Shown here one piece after another: positions 1-9,411 of a stretch of DNA of 64,000 bases. The stretch spans positions 3,720,001 through 3,784,000 of the forward strand of contig CP018783.1 of NCBI GenBank assembly GCA_002025645.1, in the 5' to 3' direction. A program made the translations under genes and the position numbers. The DNA is from Curtobacterium pusillum (GTDB taxonomy: Bacteria > Actinomycetota > Actinomycetes > Actinomycetales > Microbacteriaceae). Under the pieces are notes generated by a model. That model saw nothing but the letters and a program-made list of their open reading frames with translations. It ran no database searches and was not told the DNA's origin. Each line of letters starts with the position of its first letter. The stretch's first letter is position 1.

Positions 1-296
1 GTCAGGGCGTCGTGGCGGAACTCCGTCGCCGCGGGATCGACCAGGCAGCGATCGACGCTGCGCTCGAGGCAGCGGCCGACGATGACGACGACGAGTTCGT
101 CCGCGCGATCGAGCTCGCCGAGAAGCGCGCGGGACAGCTCCGCGGGTTGGACCGTGCAACAGCGGAACGTCGGCTCTCGGGTTTCCTGATGCGCAAGGGC
201 TACAACGGCGGTGTCGTCCGCATCGCCGTGGAGCGTGCACTCGACGGCGGTGGCAGGGGTCCCCGCGGCCCGCGCGGCTCGGTCCGCTTCGAGTAG
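1..296 (+). CDS. recX: RecX regulatory protein, C-terminal part
   Basis: This is the 3' end of a gene cut by the window start; 97 codons remain, with the reading frame beginning at base 3. RecX binds RecA filaments and limits recombinase activity. The visible part has the helical three-helix repeats of the family: a segment like [16 protein letters not shown], an acidic run (DDDDDEF), and the closing [20 protein letters not shown] helix. The gene lies directly before miaB, the usual actinobacterial order recA-recX-miaB-miaA-dapF, which supports the call. A short Gly/Arg-rich tail follows the last helix. Confidence 0.85.
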   Translation, partial: QGVVAELRRRGIDQAAIDAALEAAADDDDDEFVRAIELAEKRAGQLRGLDRATAERRLSGFLMRKGYNGGVVRIAVERALDGGGRGPRGPRGSVRFE

Positions 297-318
297 CCGA
301 AGCGCGCTCCGGCGGATT

Positions 319-324
319 TACACT
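319..324 (+). promoter_or_regulatory. -10 box for miaB
   Basis: TACACT lies 9 nt before the ATG at 334. This suggests a very short or absent 5' leader and supports the 334 start over upstream in-frame codons. Confidence 0.5.
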
Positions 325-333
325 GGGACGACC

Positions 334-1827
334 ATGGCCACCGTCGCAGCGCGCCCCCGCACCTACGAAGTCCGCACCTACGGGTGCCAGATGAACGTGC
401 ACGACTCCGAGCGTCTGAGCGGCTCGCTCCAGGCAGCCGGTTACGTCGCCGCCGATGGTGACCAGGCCGACGTGGTCGTCATCAACACGTGTGCGGTGCG
501 CGAGAACGCCGACAACCGGCTGTACGGCAACCTCGGGCAGCTCGCGGGCATCAAACGCCAGCACCCCGGCATGCAGATCGCGGTCGGCGGGTGCCTGGCG
601 CAGAAGGACAAGAACGTCATCCTCGAGAAGGCCCCGTGGGTCGACGTCGTGTTCGGCACGCACAACATGGGGTCGCTGCCGACCCTCCTCGAGCGGGCGC
701 GGCACAACGACGAGGCGCAGATCGAGATCCTCGAGGCGCTCGACGTCTTCCCGTCGACCCTCCCGACCAAGCGTGACTCGACGCACAGCGGATGGGTGTC
801 CATCTCGGTCGGGTGCAACAACACCTGCACGTTCTGCATCGTCCCGTCGCTCCGCGGCAAGGAGAAGGACCGCCGTCCCGGTGACGTCCTCGCCGAGATC
901 CAGGCGCTCGTCGACGACGGCGCGATCGAGGTCACCCTGCTCGGCCAGAACGTCAACTCGTACGGCGTCGAGTTCGGCGACCGGCAGGCGTTCGGCAAGC
1001 TGCTGCGGGCCACCGGCCAGATCGAGGGCCTCGAGCGCGTGCGATTCACCAGCCCGCACCCCGCGGCCTTCACCGACGACGTCATCGAGGCGATGGCCGA
1101 GACCCCGAACGTGATGCCGCAGCTGCACATGCCGCTGCAGTCCGGGTCGGACCGGGTGCTCAAGGCGATGCGTCGGAGCTACCGGAGCGAGCGGTTCCTC
1201 GGCATCCTCGACCGGGTGCGCGCGAGGATCCCGCACGCGGCGATCTCCACGGACATCATCGTCGGCTTCCCCGGCGAGACCGAGCAGGACTTCGCGGACA
1301 CCCTGCGCGTCGTCGAGCAGGCCCGGTTCGCCTCGGCCTTCACGTTCCAGTACTCCATCCGCCCCGGCACGCCCGCGGCGACGATGGACGACCAGCTCCC
1401 GAAGCAGGTCGTGCAGGAGCGCTACGAACGCCTCGTGGCCCTGCAGGAGCGCATCACGGCAGAGGAGAACGCCGCCCAGGTCGGCCGGAGCATCGAGGTG
1501 CTCGTCGCGACCGGCGAGGGCAAGAAGGACGACTCGACGCACCGGCTGTCCGGCCGCGCCGAGGACTCGCGCCTCGTCCACTTCGCCGTGCCGGAGGGGT
1601 CCGCCGTGCCGCGCCCCGGCGACGTCGTCACGGTCGAGGTGACCCGGTCCGCACCGCACTTCCTCATCGCCGACAACGACGGGCCCCTGTCGATCCGCCG
1701 CACCCGCGCGGGCGACGCCTGGGACCGCGCGCAGGCGGAGAGCTGCGGCGTGCCCACACCGGCCGCGCCCGCCGACGGCCCGCGCGCGGTGTCGCTCGGC
1801 CTGCCCACGCTCCGTGTCGGCCGCTGA
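334..1827 (+). CDS. miaB: tRNA-2-methylthio-N6-dimethylallyladenosine synthase MiaB
   Basis: MiaB is a radical-SAM methylthiotransferase that adds the 2-methylthio group to i6A37 of tRNAs. The N-terminal domain carries the three cysteines of the auxiliary cluster (YGCQMN, NTCAVRE, GGCLAQ). The radical-SAM motif CNNTCTFC gives C161, C165 and C168. A TRAM RNA-binding domain follows near residues 380-450, then a roughly 30-residue variable tail. The start is ATG 334 (498 aa), directly before the [21 protein letters not shown] segment; upstream codons read into recX intergenic sequence. It overlaps miaA by 14 nt, so MiaB and MiaA act in sequence on the same adenosine and are co-expressed. Confidence 0.96.
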   Translation: MATVAARPRTYEVRTYGCQMNVHDSERLSGSLQAAGYVAADGDQADVVVINTCAVRENADNRLYGNLGQLAGIKRQHPGMQIAVGGCLAQKDKNVILEKAPWVDVVFGTHNMGSLPTLLERARHNDEAQIEILEALDVFPSTLPTKRDSTHSGWVSISVGCNNTCTFCIVPSLRGKEKDRRPGDVLAEIQALVDDGAIEVTLLGQNVNSYGVEFGDRQAFGKLLRATGQIEGLERVRFTSPHPAAFTDDVIEAMAETPNVMPQLHMPLQSGSDRVLKAMRRSYRSERFLGILDRVRARIPHAAISTDIIVGFPGETEQDFADTLRVVEQARFASAFTFQYSIRPGTPAATMDDQLPKQVVQERYERLVALQERITAEENAAQVGRSIEVLVATGEGKKDDSTHRLSGRAEDSRLVHFAVPEGSAVPRPGDVVTVEVTRSAPHFLIADNDGPLSIRRTRAGDAWDRAQAESCGVPTPAAPADGPRAVSLGLPTLRVGR

Positions 1828-2761
1828 CCCCGAGCTCGTCGGCGCCGACCTGATCGCCGTCGTCGGCGCCACGGGTACCGGCAAGTCCGACCTCGGCATC
1901 GCCCTCGCAGAGCGGCTGTGGGCATCCGGACGCCCGGCGGAGATCGTCAACGCCGATGCCATGCAGCTGTACCGCGGCATGGACATCGGCACCGCGAAGC
2001 TCACCGTCGAGGAACGCCGGGGCATCCCGCACCACCAGCTCGACGTGCTCGACGTCACCGACGAGGCGAGCGTCGCCGCGTACCAACGAGACGCCCGAGC
2101 CGAGATCGACGCGATCCACGGGCGCGGCGGCGTCGCGATCCTCGTCGGCGGGAGTGGGCTGTACGTGTCGGCAGTCCTCTTCGACCTCGCGTTCCCCGGC
2201 ACGGATCCGGAAGTCCGCGCGCAGCTCGAACGGGAGCACGACGAGCTCGGCCCCGGCATCCTGCTCGAGCGGCTCCGGACACTCGACCCGACTGCCGCAG
2301 CGACGATCGACGCACGCAACCCACGGCGGTTGATCCGGGCACTGGAGATCGCGAGCCGATCCGAGGTCGTCACCCCGAGCCTCCCGTCCGCGCCCCGCGC
2401 CTGGCGACCAGCACGGATCCTGCACCTGCACCGCGATCGCGCGCAGCTCGTCGAGGCACTGCACGAGCGCGCCGCACGCATGTTCGCGGAGGGCCTGGTG
2501 GACGAGGTCGACGCGTTGCGCGAGCGAGGCCTGGAACGCGGGAAGACCGCGCGGGCCGCGATCGGGTACTCCCAGGCGCTCGAGGTGCTGCGGGGGGAGT
2601 CGACCGTCGAGCAGGCCGTCGAGGCCACGGGCATCGCCACGCGCAAGTACGCCAGGCGCCAGGTGTCGTGGTTCCGCCGCTACGCCGACGCCGAGGTGCT
2701 CGACGTCACCGGGGCCGACCGGACGGCGCTCACCGAGACGGCCCGTAGGATCGTCCCGTGA
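1814..2761 (+). CDS. miaA: tRNA dimethylallyltransferase MiaA
   Basis: MiaA transfers dimethylallyl to A37 of tRNAs reading UNN codons, the substrate step for MiaB. The P-loop GATGTGKS is at residues 18-25, followed by the [18 protein letters not shown] substrate segment and the GGSGLYV motif; the C-terminal region has the conserved GYSQA and [12 protein letters not shown] elements. At 315 aa it is of normal length. It starts at a GTG inside the end of miaB and ends in a GTGA overlap with dapF, so translation is probably coupled through the operon. Confidence 0.95.
   Translation: MSAADPELVGADLIAVVGATGTGKSDLGIALAERLWASGRPAEIVNADAMQLYRGMDIGTAKLTVEERRGIPHHQLDVLDVTDEASVAAYQRDARAEIDAIHGRGGVAILVGGSGLYVSAVLFDLAFPGTDPEVRAQLEREHDELGPGILLERLRTLDPTAAATIDARNPRRLIRALEIASRSEVVTPSLPSAPRAWRPARILHLHRDRAQLVEALHERAARMFAEGLVDEVDALRERGLERGKTARAAIGYSQALEVLRGESTVEQAVEATGIATRKYARRQVSWFRRYADAEVLDVTGADRTALTETARRIVP
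2746..2751 (+). promoter_or_regulatory. -10 box for dapF inside miaA
   Basis: TAGGAT ends 6 nt before the GTG of dapF and lies within the last codons of miaA. It could give a separate leaderless dapF transcript. Confidence 0.45.
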
Positions 2762-3648
2762 CCGAGCTGCACTTCACCAAGGGCCAGGGGACCGGCAACG
2801 ACTTCGTCCTGTTCGCCGACCCCGACGCCACGGTCGACCTGACCCCCGAGCGGATCCGTGCGATCGCGGACCGGCGCTTCGGTGTTGGCGGCGACGGCGT
2901 CATCCGTGCGGTCCGGTCCGAGTCGCTTCCGGAGGGGCAGGCGCTCCTCGCCGAGGATCCCGCCGCGGCTTGGTTCATGGACTACCACAACGCCGACGGC
3001 ACCATCGCGGAGATGTGCGGCAACGGGATCCGCGTGTTCGCGCGGTACCTCACCGAGTCCGGGCTCGTCGACCTCGCGCCGGGGGAGACCCTGACGGTCG
3101 GCAGCCGCAAGGGCCTGGTCGACATCCAGCGCACGACCAACGGCTTCGCCGCCGACCTCGGTCGCTGGGGCCTCGGCATCGAGGGCGGCGGGTCGGACGA
3201 CGTCCTCGTCCGCGCGAAGAACCTCGACCGCGCGCGCCCCGGCCTCGGCATCGACGTGGGCAACCCGCACGTCGTCGTGGCACTCGCGACGGACGACGAA
3301 CTCGCGGACGTCGACCTCACCTACGTGCCGGTGCTCGACCCGGCGCCGGCCGCGGGCGCGAACGTCGAGTTCGTCCTGCCCGGCGACCCGCTCGTCCAGG
3401 ACGGCGTCGGCCAGATCACGATGCGTGTGCACGAACGCGGCAGCGGCGAGACCCTGTCCTGCGGCACCGGAGCGGTCGCCGCGGCGCTCGCCACGCGGTA
3501 CTGGGCCGGCAACGGCGCGCCCGACACGTGGCGCGTGCGCGTCCCCGGCGGCGTCGTCACGGTGCGCATGTTCGCGGCTGAGGACGGCGAGCACGTCTCG
3601 CTGTCCGGTCCGGCGGAACTCGTCTTCTCGGGTGACCTGACGGTCTGA
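2758..3648 (+). CDS. dapF: diaminopimelate epimerase DapF
   Basis: DapF interconverts LL- and meso-diaminopimelate, the last epimerisation before peptidoglycan and lysine synthesis. Both catalytic cysteines are present: C87 in the [13 protein letters not shown] motif and C235 in the [11 protein letters not shown] motif. The N-terminal [11 protein letters not shown] signature and the internal GNPHVVV signature are intact. Length is 296 aa, normal for the family. The GTG start shares bases with the miaA stop. The gene is followed by a long hairpin and a convergent methyltransferase gene, so it ends the operon. Confidence 0.96.
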   Translation: MTELHFTKGQGTGNDFVLFADPDATVDLTPERIRAIADRRFGVGGDGVIRAVRSESLPEGQALLAEDPAAAWFMDYHNADGTIAEMCGNGIRVFARYLTESGLVDLAPGETLTVGSRKGLVDIQRTTNGFAADLGRWGLGIEGGGSDDVLVRAKNLDRARPGLGIDVGNPHVVVALATDDELADVDLTYVPVLDPAPAAGANVEFVLPGDPLVQDGVGQITMRVHERGSGETLSCGTGAVAAALATRYWAGNGAPDTWRVRVPGGVVTVRMFAAEDGEHVSLSGPAELVFSGDLTV

Positions 3649-3663
3649 CCCGACCACGGTCGT

Positions 3664-3723
3664 CGGACTGGAGGCACGGATCACCGTGCCGACGTCGGTG
3701 ACGCTGGTCGTGCCTCCAGTCCG
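3664..3723. terminator. hairpin terminator made of an inverted repeat pair
   Basis: Two perfect 15-nt arms (3664-3678 and 3709-3723) built on the dispersed GGACTGGAGGCACG repeat flank a 30-nt loop. The element lies between the convergent dapF and methyltransferase genes and can act in both directions. Confidence 0.7.
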
Positions 3724-3744
3724 GATCCCGGCCCTGGCGGGTGG

Positions 3745-4374
3745 TCAGTCCATGGTCGGGGCCTCGGCGGTGCGGTGCACCCGCAGCACGCGGAAGCCCT
3801 TGTCCGTCGTCGCCCGCGCCACGTGGAAGCCGGCGTCGAGGGTGTCGTGGAGCCAGCGCTGCAGCGAGTCGCCGCCGAGGTCCTTCGACACGACGAGCCA
3901 GGCGTCCCCGCCGACCTCGAGCCGCGGCAACCACGTCAGCAGGATCTGGTGCAGCTCGTCCTTGCCGACGCGGATCGGGGGGTTCGACCAGATCGTCCGG
4001 AAGCGCAGGCCGGCCGGGACGTCGTCGGGCAGCGCGACGGAGACGTTCTCGGTGCCGGCAGCGGCCGCGTTCGCGCGCGCCAGCCCGAGCACCCGCTCGT
4101 TGACGTCGACACCCCAGACCTGTGCTTCGGGCGACTCGAGGGCCATCGTGATCGCGATCGGACCCCAGCCGCAGCCGACGTCGAGCAGCGCGCCGTCGTG
4201 GGAGGGCGGCGGCACGGAACCGAGCAGGACCCGGGTGCCGCGGTCGAGGCCGTCCGGGCTGAAGACCCCTGCCGCGGTGGTGAGTGTGAGGGCCCGACCG
4301 GCGAGCGTGACCTGGATCTGACGTTCACGGGCGTCCGACGTGGGGCTCGCGGAGAAGTAGTGGTCGTTCGCCAT
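3745..4374 (-). CDS. RsmC-like class I SAM methyltransferase
   Basis: The 209-aa protein is a stand-alone MTS-type methyltransferase, the family of 16S rRNA G1207 methyltransferase RsmC. The SAM motif LLDVGCGWGPIAITMA and the substrate motif SNPPIRVGK (NPP type, for exocyclic amino groups) are clear. It corresponds to the catalytic C-terminal half of E. coli RsmC, the usual form in Gram-positives. The ATG at 4374 has a TACGGT -10 box 6 nt upstream, so the message is probably leaderless. It is divergent from hflX with 61 nt between the starts. The exact target, rRNA or other, cannot be fixed from sequence. Confidence 0.8.
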   Translation of the reverse strand: MANDHYFSASPTSDARERQIQVTLAGRALTLTTAAGVFSPDGLDRGTRVLLGSVPPPSHDGALLDVGCGWGPIAITMALESPEAQVWGVDVNERVLGLARANAAAAGTENVSVALPDDVPAGLRFRTIWSNPPIRVGKDELHQILLTWLPRLEVGGDAWLVVSKDLGGDSLQRWLHDTLDAGFHVARATTDKGFRVLRVHRTAEAPTMD

Positions 4375-4380
4375 GGATGA

Positions 4381-4386
4381 ACCGTA
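4381..4386 (-). promoter_or_regulatory. -10 box for the RsmC-like gene
   Basis: TACGGT on the minus strand lies 6 nt before the ATG at 4374, consistent with leaderless initiation. Confidence 0.5.
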
Positions 4387-4420
4387 CCGGGAACCCCGTG
4401 TGTCCCGGGCCGTGCGGAGG

Positions 4421-4426
4421 TACCCT
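4421..4426 (+). promoter_or_regulatory. -10 box for hflX
   Basis: TACCCT lies 9 nt before the ATG at 4436. It supports that start over in-frame codons back to 4373. Confidence 0.45.
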
Positions 4427-4435
4427 GTGCACAGG

Positions 4436-5974
4436 ATGACGGATACCCACCAGAACGACCAGATCAACGACGACAGCGCTGCCGGTGTCGTCGAACGGGT
4501 CCTGCGCAACGCGGACTCCCGTGCGGCCTCGTCCGTGTTCGCACCGGCGCAGGCGATCCAGACCCGATCGGTCGACGACCGCGGCTGGAACGGCGACGGC
4601 GAGCAGTACGACCGCGAGGACCGTGCGGCCCTCCGACGCGTCGCCGGTCTCTCCACCGAACTCGAGGACGTCACCGAGGTCGAGTACCGGCAACTCCGGC
4701 TCGAGCAGGTCGTCCTGATCGGCGTCTACCCGCACGGCGACGCCTCCGACGCCGAAAACTCCCTGCGCGAACTCGCCGCCCTCGCCGAGACCGCGGGTGC
4801 CGTGGTGCTCGACGGGCTGCTGCAGCGCCGACCCAACCCCGACCCGTCGACGTACCTCGGCAAGGGCAAGGCCGAGGAGCTGGCGATGGTCGTCAAGGCC
4901 ACCGGCGCCGACACGGTCATCGCCGACACCGAGCTCGCACCGTCCCAGCGTCGTGCGCTCGAGGACGTGGTGAAGGTCAAGGTGATCGACCGCACGGCCG
5001 TGATCCTCGACATCTTCAGCCAGCACGCCAAGAGCCGCGAGGGCAAGGCGCAGGTCGAACTGGCCCAGCTCGAGTACCTCCTGCCGCGACTCCGCGGTTG
5101 GGGTGAGTCGATGTCCCGCCAGGCCGGTGGCCAGGTCTCCGGCGGTGCCGGCATGGGCTCCCGTGGTCCCGGTGAGACGAAGATCGAGCTCGACCGACGC
5201 CGCATCCACACCCGGATGTCGAAGCTCCGTCGGCAGATCGCCGGCTTCCGTCCCGCACGAGAGGCCAAGCGGGCCGACCGGCACCGCAACGACGTGCCGA
5301 GCGTCGCGATCGCCGGCTACACGAACGCCGGGAAGTCCTCGTTGCTGAACCGGCTGACGAGCGCGGGCGTGCTCGTCCAGAACCAGCTCTTCGCGACGCT
5401 GGACGCCACGGTGCGCCGCACCGAGAGCGCCAAGGGCCGCGAGTTCACCTTCGTCGACACCGTCGGTTTCGTGCGCAACCTGCCGCACCAGCTCGTCGAG
5501 GCCTTCCGCTCCACGCTGGAGGAAGTGGGCGAGGCGGACGTCATCGTGCACGTCGTCGACGGCTCGCACCCGGACCCGGCCGCGCAGCTGGCGACCGTGC
5601 GCGAGGTCATCGGTGACGTCGGTGCCCGCGAGATCCCGGAGATCGTCGCGTTCAACAAGGCGGACCTCATCGACGAGTCGCAGCGGCTCGTGCTGGTCGG
5701 TCTCGTGCCCGACGCCGTGTTCGTCTCGGCACGCACCGGCGAGGGCATCCAGGACCTGCTCGAGGCGATCGAGTCCCGCCTGCCCGAGCCCGACGTGTCC
5801 CTGACCGTGGTGATCCCGTACGACCGGGGCGACCTCGTGTCGTCCCTGCACGACGCCGGAGCGGTGGAGTCGGTCGACTACGTCGAGGACGGCACCCGGC
5901 TCGACGTCCGGGTGTTCCAGCGCCAGGTCGCGGAGCTCGACCCGTTCGTGGTCGCGCCCGTCGCGTCCGCCTAG
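4436..5974 (+). CDS. hflX: GTPase HflX
   Basis: HflX is a ribosome-associated GTPase that splits stalled or heat-damaged 70S ribosomes. The protein (512 aa) has the HflX N-terminal domain (GLLQRRPNPDPSTYLGKGKAEEL) and the coiled linker with the conserved GPGETKIELDRRRI segment. The G domain has G1 GYTNAGKSSLLNRL near residue 295, G3 DTVGF and G4 NKAD. The first 85 residues are acidic and variable, as in other actinobacteria. The ATG at 4436 fits the -10 box. The last 54 bases of the gene are repeated downstream as part of a tandem duplication. Confidence 0.94.
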   Translation: MTDTHQNDQINDDSAAGVVERVLRNADSRAASSVFAPAQAIQTRSVDDRGWNGDGEQYDREDRAALRRVAGLSTELEDVTEVEYRQLRLEQVVLIGVYPHGDASDAENSLRELAALAETAGAVVLDGLLQRRPNPDPSTYLGKGKAEELAMVVKATGADTVIADTELAPSQRRALEDVVKVKVIDRTAVILDIFSQHAKSREGKAQVELAQLEYLLPRLRGWGESMSRQAGGQVSGGAGMGSRGPGETKIELDRRRIHTRMSKLRRQIAGFRPAREAKRADRHRNDVPSVAIAGYTNAGKSSLLNRLTSAGVLVQNQLFATLDATVRRTESAKGREFTFVDTVGFVRNLPHQLVEAFRSTLEEVGEADVIVHVVDGSHPDPAAQLATVREVIGDVGAREIPEIVAFNKADLIDESQRLVLVGLVPDAVFVSARTGEGIQDLLEAIESRLPEPDVSLTVVIPYDRGDLVSSLHDAGAVESVDYVEDGTRLDVRVFQRQVAELDPFVVAPVASA

Positions 5975-6340
5975 CGGCCGGTCACGACCCGGACAGGAGG
6001 CGCGGCTGGCGTCCGTCTCGCCCGCGCGATGCGCAGCGTGCGAGGTTCCGAGCCCGGTGCTGGCCAGAAGACCTGTCACGGTGGTCGGGACCTCGCACAC
6101 TGAGAACACGCCCTCGCACGGTGCGAGGGGCATTCGGCGCCAGGTCGCGGAGCCCGACCCGTTCGTGGTCGCGCCCGTCGCGTCCGCCTAGGCCTGGAGG
6201 CACGGCGCGGCTCCGTCCCGCCGCGCGCGATGCGCAGCGTGCGAGGTTCCGAGCACGGTGCGGGTCAGAAGACCTGTCACGGTGGTCGAGACCTCGCACA
6301 CTGAGAACGCCCCGTCGCACGGTGCGAGGGGGCGTTCGGG
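5921..6340 (+). repeat. tandem duplication of the hflX 3' end and its terminator
   Basis: Copy 1 runs 5921-6137. Copy 2 starts at 6138, exactly 217 nt later, and fades near 6340. Each copy contains the last 54 nt of hflX including the TAG stop, a GGAGGCRCGG repeat, and an inverted-repeat block based on GTGCGAGGT and ACCTCGCAC. The copies differ at scattered bases, so this is not recent. The copy-2 hflX fragment has no start and is not a gene. The hairpins fill the whole 387-nt gap between hflX and lexA. Confidence 0.9.
6038..6098. terminator. inverted-repeat hairpin, GTGCGAGGT family
   Basis: Arms GTGCGAGGT and ACCTCGCAC with CCG and CGG extensions are separated by about 35 nt; a compact hairpin CCCTCGCAC-G-GTGCGAGGG follows at 6111-6129. 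The set is repeated in copy 2. It probably terminates both hflX and the convergent lexA. Confidence 0.55.
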
Positions 6341-6361
6341 CGTGCCTGCCGGCACCGCCGG

Positions 6362-7006
6362 TCAGATGGAGCGGAGGACCGCCACGACCTTGCCGAGGAC
6401 GGTGGCCGCGTCGCCGAGGATCGGTTCGAACGCGGTGTTGCGGGGGAGCAGCCACGTGTGGCCGTCGCGCTGCCGGAAGACCTTGACGGTCGCTTCCTCG
6501 TCGAGCATCGCGGCGACGATGTCCCCGTTCTCGGCGGTCTGCTGCGAGCGGACGACGACCCAGTCGCCGTCGCAGATCGCGGCGTCGATCATCGACTCGC
6601 CCACGACCTTGAGCATGAAGAGGTCGCCCGTCCCGACGAGCTGACGGGGGAGCGGCACGATCTCGTCGACGTGCTGCTCGGCGGTGATCGGGACACCGGC
6701 GGCGATGCGGCCGACGAGTGGCACGAGCGTGGTGGCGTCGACGTCGGGGCCGTCGACGTCCGGCGTGGGCTCGTCGACCAGGACCTCGAGCGCACGGGGG
6801 CGGTTCGGGTCGCGGCGGATCCAGCCGCCGAGCTCGAGCTGCCCGAGCTGGTGGGAGACGCTGGAGAGTGAGGACAGACCGGCGGCGTCGCCGATCTCAC
6901 GCATGCTCGGCGGGTACCCCCGGCTGGCGATCGACGCTCGGATCGCGTCGAGGATCGCCTGCTGCTTCGCCGTCAGCGGCTTCTGGACCCGCAGTTCGTC
7001 CGCCAC
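6362..7006 (-). CDS. lexA: SOS repressor LexA
   Basis: LexA represses DNA-damage genes and self-cleaves on RecA filaments. The 214-aa product has a winged helix at residues 11-70 ([15 protein letters not shown] recognition segment), the A103-G104 cleavage site in RIAAGVP, the catalytic S138 in VVGESM and K175 in EATVKVF. I chose the GTG at 7006 because it gives the normal N-terminus ([16 protein letters not shown]) and has a GAAGGG ribosome site; more upstream in-frame codons run into promoter DNA. A perfect actinobacterial SOS box lies upstream, so it is autoregulated. Confidence 0.94.
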   Translation of the reverse strand: MADELRVQKPLTAKQQAILDAIRASIASRGYPPSMREIGDAAGLSSLSSVSHQLGQLELGGWIRRDPNRPRALEVLVDEPTPDVDGPDVDATTLVPLVGRIAAGVPITAEQHVDEIVPLPRQLVGTGDLFMLKVVGESMIDAAICDGDWVVVRSQQTAENGDIVAAMLDEEATVKVFRQRDGHTWLLPRNTAFEPILGDAATVLGKVVAVLRSI

Positions 7007-7114
7007 GTCGTCTCGCCCTTCGTCGGTGCTGGGACGGCGCCCGCGGGAATGTCGGTGGTCCCCGTTTGACTTGTCCCAGTCGATCGAAACAGTATCCGAC
7101 CGGCCCACGCCGAA

Positions 7115-7128
7115 CAAACACCTGTTCG
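7115..7128. promoter_or_regulatory. LexA-binding SOS box
   Basis: On the minus strand the site reads CGAACAGGTGTTTG, a full match to the actinobacterial consensus CGAACRNRYGTTYG. It lies about 110 nt upstream of lexA. Confidence 0.85.
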
Positions 7129-7187
7129 AGCGTGTCGGCAGAAATCTCTCCAGAAATCTCCGAACAGGACTTGTGTGACCTCGCATT

Positions 7188-7201
7188 CGAAACTATGTTC
7201 G
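7188..7201. promoter_or_regulatory. second SOS box, before the LysM gene
   Basis: CGAAACTATGTTCG matches the SOS-box consensus at 12 of 14 positions and ends 42 nt before the LysM gene start, placing that gene under LexA control as well. Confidence 0.65.
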
Positions 7202-7243
7202 GTACAGGACTTCGGTTCACCCGAACGGGAAGGCAAGAACGAC

Positions 7244-7612
7244 ATGAGCACCATCGCCATCGCTGACATCCAGCGCCCCACGGCGCCCGCCGTGCGTACG
7301 CGCCTGCGCCTCACGCGCCGCGGGCGGTTCGTCATCACGACGCTCGCCGCGATCCCGCTCCTCCTGGTCGTCGCCCTCGCGGTGCTGAACGGCGGGCAGG
7401 CGTCCGCCGGCAACACGCAGGCGAACGTCCACTTCGACACCGTCACCATCCAGCCGGGCGAGACGCTCTGGCAGTTGGCGGAGGAGACCGCACCGAACGC
7501 CGACCCGCGCGACTTCGTGCAGGACGTCATCAGCCTGAACGCGCTCGACGGAGCGGGTCTGCAGGCCGGCGAGCAGATCGCCATCCCGGCGCAGTACACC
7601 TCCGCGAAGTAG
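7244..7612 (+). CDS. LysM membrane protein, likely SOS cell-division suppressor
   Basis: The 122-aa protein has a basic N-terminus, one membrane helix near residues 30-50, and a C-terminal LysM domain (residues about 65-118, VTIQPGETLWQLAEE). Position and architecture match the SOS-induced, LexA-divergent division suppressors of actinobacteria (M. tuberculosis Rv2719c/ChiZ; DivS of Corynebacterium is functionally similar). The expected role is to delay septation after DNA damage by acting at the cell wall. The ATG at 7244 follows GGGAAGG. The role is inferred from context; the LysM fold is directly visible. Confidence 0.75.
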   Translation: MSTIAIADIQRPTAPAVRTRLRLTRRGRFVITTLAAIPLLLVVALAVLNGGQASAGNTQANVHFDTVTIQPGETLWQLAEETAPNADPRDFVQDVISLNALDGAGLQAGEQIAIPAQYTSAK

Positions 7613-7675
7613 CGAGCGGTCGTCGCGAGCCTGCGCACCGTCCGGACGGCCGGTCTCCGTACTGGCCGTGCGGCC

Positions 7676-7681
7676 TACGAT
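7676..7681 (+). promoter_or_regulatory. -10 box for the his operon
   Basis: TACGAT lies 6 nt before the GTG of hisC. The his message probably starts at or next to the start codon. Confidence 0.55.
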
Positions 7682-7687
7682 GGATCG

Positions 7688-8812
7688 GTGGCATTCACGC
7701 TCGAAGACCTCCCGATCCGAGACGACCTGCGCGGGCAGAGCCCGTACGGCGCTCCGCAGAAGCACGTCCGCGTGCAGCTCAACGTCAACGAGAACACGCA
7801 TCCCGTGCCGGCTGACGTCGCCGAGGACATCGTCGAGTCGATCCGGCAGGCCCTCACAACCGTGAACCGCTACCCCGACCGAGAGTTCACGGATCTCCGA
7901 CAGTCCCTGGCGGACTACCTCCAGCGGGGGCTCGGGTCTGGCCAGACCATCAGCGCAGAGCAGATCTGGGCGGCGAACGGCTCGAACGAGGTCCTGCAGC
8001 AGCTGCTCCAGGCGTTCGGCGGCCCCGGGCGCACGGTGCTCGGGTTCCCGCCCACGTACTCGATGCACTCGATCCTCGCTTCCGGGACCGGGACGACGTG
8101 GATCCCGGCGCAGCGTGACGACGAGTTCCGCATCTCGCCCGAGACCGTCGTGGCCGCGATCCGTGAGCACCAGCCCGACATCGTGTTCCTGTGCGGGCCG
8201 AACAACCCCACGGGCACGCCGCTGCCGATCGAGACGATCGAGGCCGCTTACGCCGCCACCGACGGCATCGTGATGGTCGACGAGGCCTACGCCGAGTTCA
8301 TGCCGGCCGACGTGCCGAGCGCCCTCACGCTGCTGCCCGGTCGGGAGCGCCTCGTCGTGTCCCGCACCATGAGCAAGGCGTTCGCGTTCGCCGGTGCCCG
8401 CGTCGGGTACATGGCTGCACACCCCGCCGTGATCGACGCGATCCGGTTGGTCCGACTGCCGTACCACCTGTCCGCACTCACCCAGGCGGCCGCGGTCGCA
8501 GCGCTCCGGCACGCCCCGGAGATGCTCGCGATGGTCGACGACATCAAGCAGCAGCGCGACCGGATGGTGACCGAACTGCAGGCGATGGGGTACCGCACCT
8601 ACGAGACCTGGTCGAACTTCGTCCTCTTCGGGGGTGTGGCGGACCCGCACGCGGCGTTCGAGGCACTGCTCGACCAGGACGTCATCGTGCGCGACCTCGG
8701 CATCCCGAACCACCTGCGCGTGAGCGCTGGTACCGAAGAGGAGACGACCGCGTTCCTCGACGCCATGCGCCGCGTCGCCGCCGATCAGCCGCCGGTTAGG
8801 GTTGCAGCATGA
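7688..8812 (+). CDS. hisC: histidinol-phosphate aminotransferase
   Basis: HisC is a PLP enzyme that converts imidazole acetol phosphate to histidinol phosphate. The Schiff-base lysine is K230 in [17 protein letters not shown]; the [22 protein letters not shown] and DEAY motifs of fold-type I aminotransferases are all present. Length is 374 aa. The GTG start is placed by the -10 box just upstream. It overlaps hisB by 4 nt (ATGA). hisD does not precede it in this window. Confidence 0.94.
   Translation: MAFTLEDLPIRDDLRGQSPYGAPQKHVRVQLNVNENTHPVPADVAEDIVESIRQALTTVNRYPDREFTDLRQSLADYLQRGLGSGQTISAEQIWAANGSNEVLQQLLQAFGGPGRTVLGFPPTYSMHSILASGTGTTWIPAQRDDEFRISPETVVAAIREHQPDIVFLCGPNNPTGTPLPIETIEAAYAATDGIVMVDEAYAEFMPADVPSALTLLPGRERLVVSRTMSKAFAFAGARVGYMAAHPAVIDAIRLVRLPYHLSALTQAAAVAALRHAPEMLAMVDDIKQQRDRMVTELQAMGYRTYETWSNFVLFGGVADPHAAFEALLDQDVIVRDLGIPNHLRVSAGTEEETTAFLDAMRRVAADQPPVRVAA
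8797..8802 (+). promoter_or_regulatory. internal -10 box before hisB
   Basis: TAGGGT ends 6 nt before the hisB ATG, inside the end of hisC. It may give an additional leaderless transcript. Confidence 0.35.
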
Positions 8813-9411
8813 CCGCGCGCACCGCCACGATCAGCCGGAGCACGAGCGAATCGAGCATCGAGCTCGAGCTCGACCTCGACGGCACCGGCACGTCCGACAT
8901 CTCGACGAGCGTGCCGTTCTTCGATCACATGCTGACGGCGTTCAGCAAGCACTCCCTCATCGACCTCCGCGTGCGGTCGACGGGGGACACCCACATCGAC
9001 GTGCACCACACCGTCGAGGACACCGGCATCGTGCTCGGCCAGGCGCTCAAGCAGGCCCTGGGCGACCGTTCCGGAATCGGCCGCTACGGCGACGCCCTCG
9101 TGCCCCTCGACGAGGCACTGGCGCAGGCGGTCGTCGACGTCTCGGGCCGCCCGTTCCTCGTGCACACGGGGGAGCCCGCCGGCTTCGAGTTCCACCGCAT
9201 CGGCGGCCACTTCACCGGGTCGATGGTCCGCCACGTGTTCGAGGCGATCACCTTCAACGCCGGGATCACCGTGCACGTGCGGCTCCTCGAGGGCCGTGAC
9301 CCGCACCACATCGCCGAGGCCGAGTTCAAGGCGTTCGCCCGTGCGATGCGCAAGGCGGTCGAGCTCGACCCGCGCGTCGACGGCATCCCGTCCACCAAGG
9401 GAAAGCTGTGA
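8809..9411 (+). CDS. hisB: imidazoleglycerol-phosphate dehydratase
   Basis: HisB dehydrates imidazole glycerol phosphate using two manganese ions. This is the monofunctional form (200 aa) without the phosphatase domain of enterobacteria. Metal-ligand motifs [17 protein letters not shown] and the second set around [21 protein letters not shown] are intact. It is translationally linked on both sides (ATGA with hisC, GTGA with hisH). Confidence 0.96.
   Translation: MTARTATISRSTSESSIELELDLDGTGTSDISTSVPFFDHMLTAFSKHSLIDLRVRSTGDTHIDVHHTVEDTGIVLGQALKQALGDRSGIGRYGDALVPLDEALAQAVVDVSGRPFLVHTGEPAGFEFHRIGGHFTGSMVRHVFEAITFNAGITVHVRLLEGRDPHHIAEAEFKAFARAMRKAVELDPRVDGIPSTKGKL

Noticed and set aside
7159..7173. 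A third SOS box at CGAACAGGACTTG
   Set aside because: Only one half-site fits the consensus; the second half lacks GTTC.
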